A stretch of 64,000 bases of DNA from PALSA-894 sp963828625. Its GTDB lineage: Bacteria > Pseudomonadota > Alphaproteobacteria > Rhizobiales > Xanthobacteraceae. Below, in pieces: positions 38,366 to 46,833 of this stretch. The translations under genes were made by a program, and so were the position numbers. Below the pieces are notes generated by a model, which saw nothing but the letters and a program-made list of their open reading frames with translations, was not told the origin of the DNA and made no database searches. The stretch's first letter is position 1, and every line of letters starts with the position of its first letter. The stretch spans positions 90,105-154,104 of the forward strand of contig CAWHEX010000006.1 of assembly GCA_963828625.1 (NCBI GenBank), written 5' to 3'.

Positions 38366-39367
38366 TCAGCACCGGTGTTTGAGCACCGTAGCGTCAGCTA
38401 GAGCCTGATTTCGGAACAGATGGGCAATCTCGCCGACGATGCCGCGGCGGAAGAGCAGCACGCAGACCACGAAGATGATGCCCTGGATGACGACAACCCA
38501 TTGATCCAGCGCGTTGAGGAAGGTCTGCATCGCGATGATCACGAAGGCGCCGGCGACGGGGCCGAAGATGGTGCCGAGCCCGCCGACGAGCGTCATCAGC
38601 ACGACCTCACCCGACATCGGCCAGTCCACATCAGTGAGAGAGGCGATCTGCAGCACGATCGCCTTGGTGGATCCCGCAAGACCCGCGAGCGTCGCGGACA
38701 ACACAAAGGCCACGAGCTTGTAACGGTCGGTCTTGTAGCCGAGCGAGATCGCGCGCGGCTCGTTCTCGCGGATCGCCTTCAGGACCTCGCCGAAGGGCGA
38801 ATTGATGATGCGGTGGATGAACAGGAATCCAGCCAAAAAGATAACGACGACAACTACGTACATCGTCATCTGGTCAGCGAGGTTGAGGATGCCGAACATC
38901 TTTCCGCGCGGCACCGACTGGATACCGTCCTCGCCGCCCGTGAACTTCGCCTGCAGCGCGAAGAAGAACATCATCTGCGCGAGTGCGAGCGTGATCATCG
39001 CGAAGTAGATGCCCTGCCGGCGGATTGCGAGCGAGCCCGCCATGACGCCCAATACGGCGGCGGTCAGCGTACCGGTGAGGATCGCAAGCTCCGGCGGGAA
39101 CCCCCAGACCTTGGCGGAATGCGCCGACAGGTAACTCGCCCAGCCGAAATAGAGCGCGTGCCCGAACGACAGCAGGCCGACATAGCCGATCAGCAAATTG
39201 AACGCGCAGGCGAACAGCGCAAAGCACAGTGCCTGCATCAGGAACAACGGATAGACGAAGAACGGCGCGACGATCAGCAGCACGACCATGACGACGAACG
39301 CGATCGTCTCGCTGCGGCTTTCAGCCGGCTGCGCGGGTGCCACGATGGTTTCTGTTGCTATGGCCAT
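38366..39367 (-). CDS. LivM-type permease of branched-chain-amino-acid-type ABC transporter, system 2
   Basis: A 333-residue permease with about nine helices (FACAFNLLIGYVGLLSFGHA, then GGLGTIFGPVAGAFVIIAMQ). It starts at ATG 39367, overlapping the LivH stop as TGATG. In this system the permease is a separate protein, in contrast to the permease-ATPase fusion of system 1. The C-terminus extends some residues past the usual FRR end. Confidence 0.9.
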   Translation of the reverse strand: MAIATETIVAPAQPAESRSETIAFVVMVVLLIVAPFFVYPLFLMQALCFALFACAFNLLIGYVGLLSFGHALYFGWASYLSAHSAKVWGFPPELAILTGTLTAAVLGVMAGSLAIRRQGIYFAMITLALAQMMFFFALQAKFTGGEDGIQSVPRGKMFGILNLADQMTMYVVVVVIFLAGFLFIHRIINSPFGEVLKAIRENEPRAISLGYKTDRYKLVAFVLSATLAGLAGSTKAIVLQIASLTDVDWPMSGEVVLMTLVGGLGTIFGPVAGAFVIIAMQTFLNALDQWVVVIQGIIFVVCVLLFRRGIVGEIAHLFRNQALADATVLKHRC

Positions 39368-40254
39368 CACGCAGTCCTTCCGAACAAGCCCGCGGGCCGC
39401 ACCAGCAGAACGAGTGCCATGATGATGAAGATGACCGTGTTGGAGGCTTCCGGGAAGAACACCTTGGTCAGTCCCTCAATGACCCCAAGGCCGAAGCCGG
39501 TGACGATCGCGCCCATGATCGAGCCCATGCCGCCGATCACCACCACGGCGAACACCACGATGATGAGCGACGAGCCCATCTGCGGGCTGACGTTGTAGAT
39601 CGGCGCTGCCATCACGCCCGCGAGTGCCGCGAGGCCGACGCCGAAGCCATAGGTGAGCGTGATCATCAGCGGCACGTTGATGCCGAAGGCGCGTACCAAC
39701 GTCGGGTTCTCGGTTGCGGCGCGCAGGTATGCGCCAAGCCGCGTCCGCTCGATCACGAACCAGGTGCCGAGACACACCACGAGCGAGGCAAAAATCACCC
39801 AGCCGCGATAGTTCGGCAGGAACATGAACCCGAGGTTCTGTCCGCCGCGCAGCGAGTCCGGCATCGCATAGGGCAAGCCGGCCGAGCCGTATTGGTTACG
39901 GACAAGGCCTTCGAGAATGAGCGCCAGGCCGAACGTGAGCAGCAGGCCGTACAGGTGATCGAGCTTGTAGAGCCATTGCAGCATCGTGCGCTCGATGACG
40001 ACGCCAAGCGCTGCGACCGTGATCGGCGCGACGACCAGCGCCACCCAGTAGCTGACGCCCACGTACTGGAGCAGCAGATACGCGGTGAGCGCGCCCAACA
40101 TGTATTGGGCGCCGTGCGCGAAATTGATGATGTTGAGCATGCCGAAGATCACGGCGAGTCCGAGGCTCAACAGCGCATAGAACGAGCCGTTGATCAGCCC
40201 GAGCAGCAACTGCCCGAACAACGCCTGCGAGGGAATGCCGAAGATTTCGAACAT
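39367..40254 (-). CDS. LivH-type permease of branched-chain-amino-acid-type ABC transporter, system 2
   Basis: A 295-residue permease from the ATG at 40254 (MFEIFGIPSQALFGQLLLGL). LivH hallmarks are GSFYALLSLGLAVIFGMLN, NFAHGAQYM and VIGGMGSIMGAIVTG. It is coupled to LivM by overlapping stop and start. It follows livK after 158 nt that include a long hairpin. Confidence 0.92.
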   Translation of the reverse strand: MFEIFGIPSQALFGQLLLGLINGSFYALLSLGLAVIFGMLNIINFAHGAQYMLGALTAYLLLQYVGVSYWVALVVAPITVAALGVVIERTMLQWLYKLDHLYGLLLTFGLALILEGLVRNQYGSAGLPYAMPDSLRGGQNLGFMFLPNYRGWVIFASLVVCLGTWFVIERTRLGAYLRAATENPTLVRAFGINVPLMITLTYGFGVGLAALAGVMAAPIYNVSPQMGSSLIIVVFAVVVIGGMGSIMGAIVTGFGLGVIEGLTKVFFPEASNTVIFIIMALVLLVRPAGLFGRTA

Positions 40255-40359
40255 CGATCTTTCCCGCGTCATCGCCGGGCTAGCCCGCAGAAGACCGGCG
40301 TAAACGCGCTTCAGCCCGGCGATCTCGCTCAGGAGGGCAGCGCTTTGCCCGCTCTGGCG

Positions 40360-40400
40360 ATCACCGGGACACGCCGCGGATCGCGCGGCGGTCCCGTGAT
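40360..40400. repeat. Long hairpin between livK and livH (system 2)
   Basis: ATCACCGGGAC at 40360-40370 pairs with GTCCCGTGAT at 40391-40400 with one bulged base. Inside, CGCCGCG (40372-40378) pairs with CGCGGCG (40384-40390) around a 5-nt loop. It lies after the binding-protein gene, as in system 1, so a role in differential expression of livK and the permeases is likely. Confidence 0.55.
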
Positions 40401-40412
40401 AACCAGCGAGGT

Positions 40413-41624
40413 TTAGCTACCAACCAGCGGGCAGCCGCCGTCCTTGAGCGGACGGAAGGCTTCTGCCGCCGGGATGGTGGCGCGCACGTTGTAGAAGTCG
40501 CCCGGGTGCTTGCTGTCCGCCGGCTTCTTCACCTCATAGAGGTACGCGTCGTGCACCTTGCGGCCGTCGGCGCGGATCGTGCCTTTGCCGAACAGCGCAT
40601 CGTCGGTCGGCATTTCCTTCATCTTCGCGACCACCGCCTTGCCATCGGCGCCGCTCTTCAACGCCGCGACCGCCTTCAGGTAGTGCGTGATGCCCGAATA
40701 GACGCCGGCCTGCACCATCGTCGGGAACTTGCCCGAACCGCCGCGCTCAGCCTGCCACTTCTTGCTCCACGCGCGATTGGCGTCGTTCTGATCCCAGTAC
40801 CAGGTCTCGGTCAGGGTGAGGCCCTGCGCGGTCGGGAGCCCGAGCGCGTTCACGTCGCTCGCGAACACCAGAAGCCCCGCGAGGCTCTGGCCACCCTTGG
40901 TGATGCCGAATTCAGCGGCCGCCTTGATCGAGTTGATCGTGTCGCCGCCGGCATTGGCGAGGCCGATGACCTTCGCCTTCGAGGTCTGCGCCTGCAGCAG
41001 GAACGACGAGAAGTCGCTCGTGTTGATCGGGTGACGGACCTTGCCGATAACCTTGCCGCCGTTCTTCTCGACGACCGCGGAGGTGTCGCGTTCAAGCGCA
41101 TGACCGAACGCATAGTCGGCGGTGAGGAAGAACCAGGTATCGCCGCCGGTCTTCACGATCGCCTTGCCGGTGCCGTTCGCCAGCATCCAGGTGTCGTAGG
41201 TCCAGTGCACGGTATTGGGCGAGCACTTCGCGCCGGTGAGGTCGGATGAGGCCGCGCCGGAATTGATGAACACCTTGTTCTTGCCGCGGATGATTTCGTT
41301 GACGGCGAGCGCGACGCCCGAGTTCGGCACGTCGACGATCATGTCGACCTTCTCGACGTCGAGCCACTGGTTCGCGATGCTCGATCCGACGTCCGGCTTG
41401 TTCTGATGATCGCCGCTGACGATCTCGACCTTTACGTCCTTGTTGGTGGCGTTGAAGTCGGCGACCGCGAGTTTCGCGGCTGCGACCGAGCCCGGCCCGC
41501 CGATGTCGGCATAGAGGCTCGACATGTCGCTCAACACGCCGATCTTCACGGTGACCTGCTGCGCCAGCGCGGTGCTGGAGGCAAGCACGACGGCAAGCGC
41601 CGCCAAGCCCAAAGTGCGTTTCAT
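40413..41624 (-). CDS. Liv-type ABC transporter substrate-binding protein, system 2
   Basis: A 403-residue periplasmic binding protein. I start at the ATG at 41624 (MKRTLGLAALAVVLASSTAL), preceded by AGGAG at good spacing; another ATG lies 6 nt upstream. The signal peptide ends ALAQ, and the mature protein opens TVKIGVLSDMSSLYADIGGPG. Family segments LAVNEIIRGKNKVFINSGAA and FFLTADYAFGHALERD are present. Ligand unknown; proteins of this subgroup often bind aromatic or short-chain acids. Confidence 0.9.
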   Translation of the reverse strand: MKRTLGLAALAVVLASSTALAQQVTVKIGVLSDMSSLYADIGGPGSVAAAKLAVADFNATNKDVKVEIVSGDHQNKPDVGSSIANQWLDVEKVDMIVDVPNSGVALAVNEIIRGKNKVFINSGAASSDLTGAKCSPNTVHWTYDTWMLANGTGKAIVKTGGDTWFFLTADYAFGHALERDTSAVVEKNGGKVIGKVRHPINTSDFSSFLLQAQTSKAKVIGLANAGGDTINSIKAAAEFGITKGGQSLAGLLVFASDVNALGLPTAQGLTLTETWYWDQNDANRAWSKKWQAERGGSGKFPTMVQAGVYSGITHYLKAVAALKSGADGKAVVAKMKEMPTDDALFGKGTIRADGRKVHDAYLYEVKKPADSKHPGDFYNVRATIPAAEAFRPLKDGGCPLVGS

Positions 41625-41698
41625 TCCCATCTCCTTCTGCTCGTGTTTCGCTTGAACCTTCTTGGCCCGCGCGGGCCAGAACCTGCATTAATTTCCGG

Positions 41699-42418
41699 TC
41701 ACACCCCGAGGTACTCGTGCAGCTTTTCGAGGTTTGCGTCCAGTTCGGAATTGGCGAATTGTTCCACGATCCGACCGTGCTCCATCACGTAATAGCGGTC
41801 CGCGACCGTGGAGGCGAAGCGGAAATTCTGTTCAACGAGCAGGATGGTAAAACCTTGCTCCTTCAGCGTTCTGATGGTGCGGCCGATCTGCTGGATGATG
41901 ACCGGCGCCAATCCTTCCGTCGGCTCATCGAGCAGCAACAGCCGCGCGCCGGTGCGCAGGATGCGCCCGATCGCCAACATCTGCTGCTCGCCGCCGGAGA
42001 GCTTGGTCCCCTGGCTATGCAGCCGCTCCTTCAGGTTCGGAAAAAGCTCGAAAATCTTCTCGATGCTCAGGCCCCCGGGCTTCACCTCCGGCGGCAGGTA
42101 GAGGTTCTCCTCGACGTCGAGGCTGGCGAAAATGCCGCGCTCCTCCGGACAGAACGCGATGCCCTGCCGGGCGATGACATTCGACGAAAGTCCAATCAGC
42201 TCGCGACCCTCGAACTTCACCGAGCCGGAGCGCTGGCCGACGATACCCATGACGGATTTGAGCGTGGTGGTCTTGCCGGCGCCGTTGCGGCCGAGCAGCG
42301 TCACCACTTCGCCGGCACGCACCTCGAAATTGACGCCGTGCAGGATGTGGGACTCGCCGTACCAGGACTGCAAGCCATCGACGGCGAGCAGCGGCGCGCT
42401 GCGCGTCGTATCAAGCAT
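41699..42418 (-). CDS. Liv-type ABC transporter ATP-binding protein (LivF), system 2
   Basis: A 239-residue ATPase with Walker A GRNGAGKTTTLK, signature LSGGEQQMLAIGRIL and Walker B LLLLDEPTEGLAP. The C-terminal EYLGV is typical for LivF. The start overlaps the LivG stop by 8 nt. Confidence 0.93.
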   Translation of the reverse strand: MLDTTRSAPLLAVDGLQSWYGESHILHGVNFEVRAGEVVTLLGRNGAGKTTTLKSVMGIVGQRSGSVKFEGRELIGLSSNVIARQGIAFCPEERGIFASLDVEENLYLPPEVKPGGLSIEKIFELFPNLKERLHSQGTKLSGGEQQMLAIGRILRTGARLLLLDEPTEGLAPVIIQQIGRTIRTLKEQGFTILLVEQNFRFASTVADRYYVMEHGRIVEQFANSELDANLEKLHEYLGV

Positions 42419-43163
42419 GGCCGACTCCCATGTACGCTTCGCGCACGTCCGGATTGTTCGAGACCGTCTCGTAGTTGCCTTCCGCCAGCACGCGCCCGCG
42501 CGTCAGCACGGTGATGCGATCCGACAGGGTGGAGACGACGGAGAGATTGTGCTCGACCATCAGCACCGTGCGATTGATGGAGACCGATTTGATCAGCGCC
42601 GCGATGCGGTCGATGTCCTCGTGGCCCATGCCGGCGGTCGGCTCATCGAGCAGCAGCATCTCGGGATCGAGCGCGATCGTGGTTGCGAGCTCGAGCGCGC
42701 GCTTGCGGCCGTATGGCAGTTCGACGGCGGTCAGACCCGCGTAGTCACGCAGGCCGACGTCGCCGAGCAACGCCATCGCGCGGTCGTTGTATTCGTCGAG
42801 CACGCCCTTCGAATTCCAGAAATCGAACGAACCGCCGCGCTTGCGTTGCAAGGCGATGCGCACGTTCTCGCGCACGGTGAGATGCGGAAACACCGCCGAG
42901 ATCTGGAACGAGCGGACAAGGCCGAGCCGCGCGATGTCGGTCGGAGCAAGACCGGTGATGTCCTGCCCCTTGAAGGCGATGCGTCCGCGCGTCGGCTGAA
43001 GAAACTTGGTCAGCAGGTTGAAGCAGGTGGTCTTGCCCGCACCGTTCGGGCCGATCAGTGCATGGATGGTTCCGCGCGCAACGCGCAGACTGACGCCGTT
43101 CACCGCGACGAAGCCGGCGAACTCCTTGGTCAGATCCTCGGTTTCGAGGATGATCTCACTCAT
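42411..43163 (-). CDS. Liv-type ABC transporter ATP-binding protein (LivG), system 2
   Basis: A 250-residue ATPase from the ATG at 43163 (MSEIILETEDLTKEFAG). Walker A is GPNGAGKTTCFN; Walker B is MLLLDEPTAGMGHED. The ABC signature is degenerate (VELPYGRKRALELATTIAL), which is normal for LivG. It is the first gene of system 2, so the operon order is livG-livF-livK-livH-livM. Its promoter should lie within 43164-43260. Confidence 0.92.
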   Translation of the reverse strand: MSEIILETEDLTKEFAGFVAVNGVSLRVARGTIHALIGPNGAGKTTCFNLLTKFLQPTRGRIAFKGQDITGLAPTDIARLGLVRSFQISAVFPHLTVRENVRIALQRKRGGSFDFWNSKGVLDEYNDRAMALLGDVGLRDYAGLTAVELPYGRKRALELATTIALDPEMLLLDEPTAGMGHEDIDRIAALIKSVSINRTVLMVEHNLSVVSTLSDRITVLTRGRVLAEGNYETVSNNPDVREAYMGVGHA

Positions 43164-43262
43164 CGACGCGACAAGTCCCCTCTGTCGAGGACTTACAGCC
43201 ATAAACTGCGGGATACGTCCAGTAGACCTTATGGCGCCGGGTATCAGGGCCCCAAAACCAAC

Positions 43263-43295
43263 AGCCCGCCCGGACGGGGACCGTCCGAGCGGGCT
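43263..43295 (-). terminator. Candidate intrinsic terminator downstream of the S8 protease operon
   Basis: AGCCCGC (43263-43269) and CGGACGG (43271-43277) pair with CCGTCCG (43281-43287) and GCGGGCT (43289-43295) around a GGA loop, with one mismatch. Read on the minus strand, it is followed by a T-rich segment (TTGGTTTTGG). It lies 118 nt after the protease stop. Confidence 0.65.
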
Positions 43296-43412
43296 GGCCG
43301 GACCGACGCGCAGGTGGAATGGGGCAGACGCGCCGACCGAACTTTGTTTTTGGTTTCCTTGACGGTTAGTCGCCAGGCGCCGGCGCCGGGTTCAGGACCG
43401 GCAGCCGGGAGG

Positions 43413-44994
43413 CTAGTTGCTGGGCGCTGCCGCCCCCGACACCTCGCTTGATTTCGGGCTGGCCGACATGACCGCGCTGAGCGCATCCGCGAGCCCCGAG
43501 CCGAACTGGTCGTCGTGGCCGGCAGGGCCGAGATCGCGCGCGGTGGACATCAGGATGCGGCGGATCGAGGCCGCATCGAGCTGCGGGTTGCGCTCCAGCA
43601 GCAGCGCCGCGATCCCGCTCACCTGCGCGGCCGCGAACGACGTGCCGGACTGCATCTGGTAGCTGCCGCCGGGGGCGGCGGCGAGGATGTTCACGCCGGG
43701 TGCTGCGACCGCAATGTGCGCGCCGCGGTTCGCCTGCGCGAACAGCTTGTCGTCGGCGTCGGTCGCGGTTGTGGCGATCACGTCGGGGCTTGCCGCGGGA
43801 TAGAGCGGGCGCGAAGCCGGACCGGCATTGCCGGCCGCCGCGATCAGCACCGTTCCCTTGCCGCGGAGGGCCTTGAGCATGAGGTCGAGCTCGGCGTCGG
43901 TCGGGCCCGCAAAGCTCATGTTGACCACCTGGGCGTTCGCTTTCGCCGCCCATTCGAGGCCCTTGAGGATGTTCATGCTGGTGCCGCTGGAACCGGCCGA
44001 GCCGAACGCATGGACGGCGAGCACCTTCACGGCCGGCGCCACACCCGTGAGCTTGCCGTGTGCCGCGATCACGCTCGCGATGCCGGTGCCGTGCGCGTGC
44101 GGGCGATCGGCAATTCCGGTCGCATCGAACGTGGCGGCGATCACGCCGGCGAGGTCGGGGTGCGCGGTATCGATCGTCGTGTCGACCACGGCGACCAGGA
44201 CGCTCGCGCCCGTCACGAGTTCATGGGCTTGCGGCAGCCGCAGCTTGGCGAGTGCGTATTGGGGTGAATCGCTGGCGGCGGGCGCGGCCGCGCGGTCCTG
44301 CTGGACAGCGAACAGGTAGTTCGGGTTGGCGCCGACGATGCCCAGATCGGCCTGCAGCGAGCGGATCACCGTCGCGACCGGGCGGCTGTCGTCGATGCGC
44401 AGCCGCGCGATGCGCCGGCGCGTCAGGGTGAAGTCCTGCATCTCGAGCCGCGTCAGGCGATGACGCCGCGCGATCGCATCGAGCGTTGGCACGGAGGTCG
44501 TGGCGGAAATGTTGAGCAGCACTTCGTTGGGCACGAAGCGGCGCTCGCCTGCTGGCGGCGCGTTGAAACCGCCCCGCTGCGCGGTCTGCTTCGACGCTTG
44601 CTTCTGGGCCTGCTTCTTCTTGGCCGCCTTCTTCATGCGGCGCGGGGGACCGCCCGCGTCGTCGTCGTCAGCGTCAACCACGATGCCGGGGCCGCCCGGT
44701 CCGTAGGGGCCGCCACCCGGGGGCAACATGATGACGCCGCCGCCACCGCCGCCGGGGAAACGCGGGCCGCCTCCCCCGCCGGGAATGCGCGGACCGTCGC
44801 CGCCGGGCAAACGTCCGCCGCCGATGCTGGGTGTCTGGAAGCCACCGCCGCCAAAGCCGCGCCCCGCCGCCGGCGAAGCCGCGCTGCGCGAATCCATCCG
44901 CGATGGACCCGAGCGTCATGGTCGCCGCACCCAGCATCACCAGCGCGATGCGCGCGGTGCGCCTGAAGGGTGAAGTACCGGGCGTGTTGGGCAT
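43413..44994 (-). CDS. Secreted S8 (subtilisin-like) serine protease; one frameshift
   Basis: An exported subtilase. The start at 44994 (MPNTPGTSPFRRTARIALVM) begins a signal peptide with cleavage likely after ADGFAQ. One extra G in a G-run at 44862-44865 shifts the frame; with it removed the protein continues through a long Gly/Pro-rich segment and a Lys/Gln-rich linker. An inhibitor-like region (RRFVPNEVLLNI) follows. The catalytic triad is visible as Asp in VAVVDTTIDTAHPD, His in AHGTGIASVIAA and Ser in QSGTSFAAAQVSGIAALLL. About 526 residues. It follows the ECF sigma and anti-sigma genes after 105 nt, so its synthesis is probably under that stress response. Confidence 0.88.
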
Positions 44995-45099
44995 TAGGCG
45001 CGCCTCCAGAGAGCGGCGCGAAGATCGCGCCGCGGATGCCCCATTCAGCTTGTCTTGAAACGCGATGCCGGCCGTTGGCGGCCGGCGGGCCGTTGCGTG

Positions 45100-45792
45100 C
45101 TATTCGGCCGACTTCTGGCCAACGAAGCGCACGGTCTTCTCGTCCTGAAGCTGCTTGATCAGGCGCGCCAGGTCTTCCTTCGGCATGCCGGTGACGGCGA
45201 GCTTCACGGTGAACATTTCGCCGCTCGGACCCTCAACGATCTTCATGTTGTAGGACTGCATCAGCTTCGTGATGTCGGAGGCGCTCGCCTGCGGCGAGAA
45301 GCTGATCAGCGCGTAGGTGCCCTGCAAGGCAGGCTCGGACTTGGTGACCGAGGCCGTGTTGAACAGCGAGCCGCCCTGACGTTCGCTCACGAACATTCCG
45401 GCAAGCAGACCGGCCTGCAGCACGACCGCAAGGGCCGCCGCCGTCGCCGACCACGCCAGCGTACGCGGCGAGAAGGAAGAAAGCCGGTCGCTCAGCCATT
45501 CGCCGAGATTGAAGTTCGTGCGGACGCGGCGGGCCGTCGAGGCATCGACCTCGATGTCGGCCATCAGCTTCTGCATCGCGCGGGCCGAAGGAGCGCCGAG
45601 GGATTCGTTGAGGCCGATCGTCTCGACCAGGTCCTGACGGACCGTCTCGTATTGGGTGGCGAGATCCGCATCGCTGGCGAGCGCCTGCTCGACTTTCAGC
45701 GCCTCGCGGCGGCTCAGCGTTCCGGCGGCGTGCCACGGCAGGAGAGCTTCGATCTCCTCGCGCTCGGACACTTTGTTTTTGATCATGTTCAT
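45100..45792 (-). CDS. Anti-sigma factor, single transmembrane segment
   Basis: A 230-residue anti-sigma factor. Its N-terminal cytoplasmic domain (ALLPWHAAGTLSRREALKVE) matches the ASD fold that binds ECF sigma factors; no zinc HxxxCxxC motif is visible, so it is not a zinc-binding type. One helix (TLAWSATAAALAVVLQAGLL) crosses the membrane, and the C-terminal ~100 residues are periplasmic and presumably sense the signal. The ATG at 45792 overlaps the sigma stop as ATGA with GAGG 8 nt upstream. Confidence 0.88.
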   Translation of the reverse strand: MNMIKNKVSEREEIEALLPWHAAGTLSRREALKVEQALASDADLATQYETVRQDLVETIGLNESLGAPSARAMQKLMADIEVDASTARRVRTNFNLGEWLSDRLSSFSPRTLAWSATAAALAVVLQAGLLAGMFVSERQGGSLFNTASVTKSEPALQGTYALISFSPQASASDITKLMQSYNMKIVEGPSGEMFTVKLAVTGMPKEDLARLIKQLQDEKTVRFVGQKSAE

Positions 45793-46349
45793 GGCCAACC
45801 TCGTTCCACACCTGCTGCTTTGAGCAGTTCCCCTAATCGCTTTCGCGCATAGAACATGCGCGTCTTTACTGTGTTCTCCGGTACGCCAACGATCTTCGAG
45901 ACTTCTTCGACTGACTTCTCGTGGTAGTAGACAAGATCGACAATCTCACGATGTTCCGCCGAAAGCTTCGTCAGGCATTTCCGCAAGACGTCGCTCGTAT
46001 CCTTCTTCTGCATCGCGACTTCCGGATCATCGTTTTGATCCTCGATCGCTTGTGCGGTCTCGTCGTCCAGTTCTTCGTCCGGTCGCTTCCTCAGGGCCGA
46101 GAGGGCCTTGTATCTTGCGATCGCCAGCAACCACGTCGAAACCTGAGACCTTGCTTCGAAACGGTCGGCCTGGCGCCAGACGTCCAGGAACACTTCACTA
46201 ATCAGGTCTTCTGCCCGGGTCGGCTCGCCCACAAGCCTGAGGACGAACCGGTAAACACGCACATGGTGCCGAGCGAACAAAACCTGCATCGCGAGCTTGT
46301 CACCGCCTGCGATCCTGCCGATCAGCGCTTCGTCTGATGTCGTCTGCAT
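45789..46349 (-). CDS. ECF (extracytoplasmic function) RNA polymerase sigma factor
   Basis: A 186-residue sigma-70 family ECF factor from the ATG at 46349; a GTG 21 nt upstream is an alternative start. Region 2 is clear (RVYRFVLRLVGEPTRAEDLI, VFLDVWRQADRF), and region 4 has the DNA-binding helix pair (KSVEEVSKIVGVPENTVKTR). It forms an operon with its membrane anti-sigma and probably with the S8 protease. ECF operons usually autoregulate, but I could not find a convincing -35/-10 in the 480 nt upstream. Confidence 0.92.
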   Translation of the reverse strand: MQTTSDEALIGRIAGGDKLAMQVLFARHHVRVYRFVLRLVGEPTRAEDLISEVFLDVWRQADRFEARSQVSTWLLAIARYKALSALRKRPDEELDDETAQAIEDQNDDPEVAMQKKDTSDVLRKCLTKLSAEHREIVDLVYYHEKSVEEVSKIVGVPENTVKTRMFYARKRLGELLKAAGVERGWP

Positions 46350-46370
46350 CGCTGCCGTTGACCGGCTCAC

Positions 46371-46833
46371 AGGGTTAGTCGCGGTGGGGTGGGATCGGGT
46401 TCAACGAGCTTGGCATAACAGTATTACCACGGACCGGGGAGGCAATCGCCTTGTGGAAAGCCCCGAAATTTGCCCCGGAACGGCAGCCTTCAACCAGCGA
46501 AGGCGCGTTTGGGGCCAAATCGGCGCGGCTCTCACCTCTCCGCCTCGTTAGTCGCACCAAGGAGGACTTCGGTTCGATCGATCTCCACAATTTGCCATCT
46601 GAATCAACAATATCCCTCAATCATTTAACCCTGTTAGCAGAGATTAACAAATCGTGAAATTTCGACTCGACAAACTTTCACGATCCACCGATGCTCCAGC
46701 GGGTAGCACTCGACACGAGCGCTACCTTAGGTAACTTGCGGGTGGCATTGCATAAAACTTTACCGAGTTCGTTCACCTTCTTCTGACGGCGCGCCGGGTG
46801 TGCGGTGCGAAAATACCATCGGGGGTTAGGCTC
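46371..46833. other. 460-bp divergent intergenic region upstream of the ECF sigma and cytochrome genes
   Basis: No gene is seen. The right half is AT-richer than average (around 46610-46680) and holds a perfect 9-bp inverted repeat. Promoters for both divergent genes should lie here. A GGAAC at 46477 pairs with no GTT at ECF spacing, so I do not assign an ECF promoter. Confidence 0.5.
46651..46684. promoter_or_regulatory. Perfect 9-bp inverted repeat, candidate operator
   Basis: ATCGTGAAA at 46651-46659 and TTTCACGAT at 46676-46684 are exact reverse complements, separated by 16 nt. The spacer is long for a simple hairpin and puts the half-sites 25 bp apart centre to centre, about two and a half helix turns, which fits a dimeric regulator. 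It lies 150 bp before the cytochrome gene. Confidence 0.4.

Noticed and set aside
46477..46509. ECF-type promoter GGAAC...GTT upstream of the cytochrome gene
   Set aside because: The spacing of 25 nt is too long for the 16-18 nt expected.
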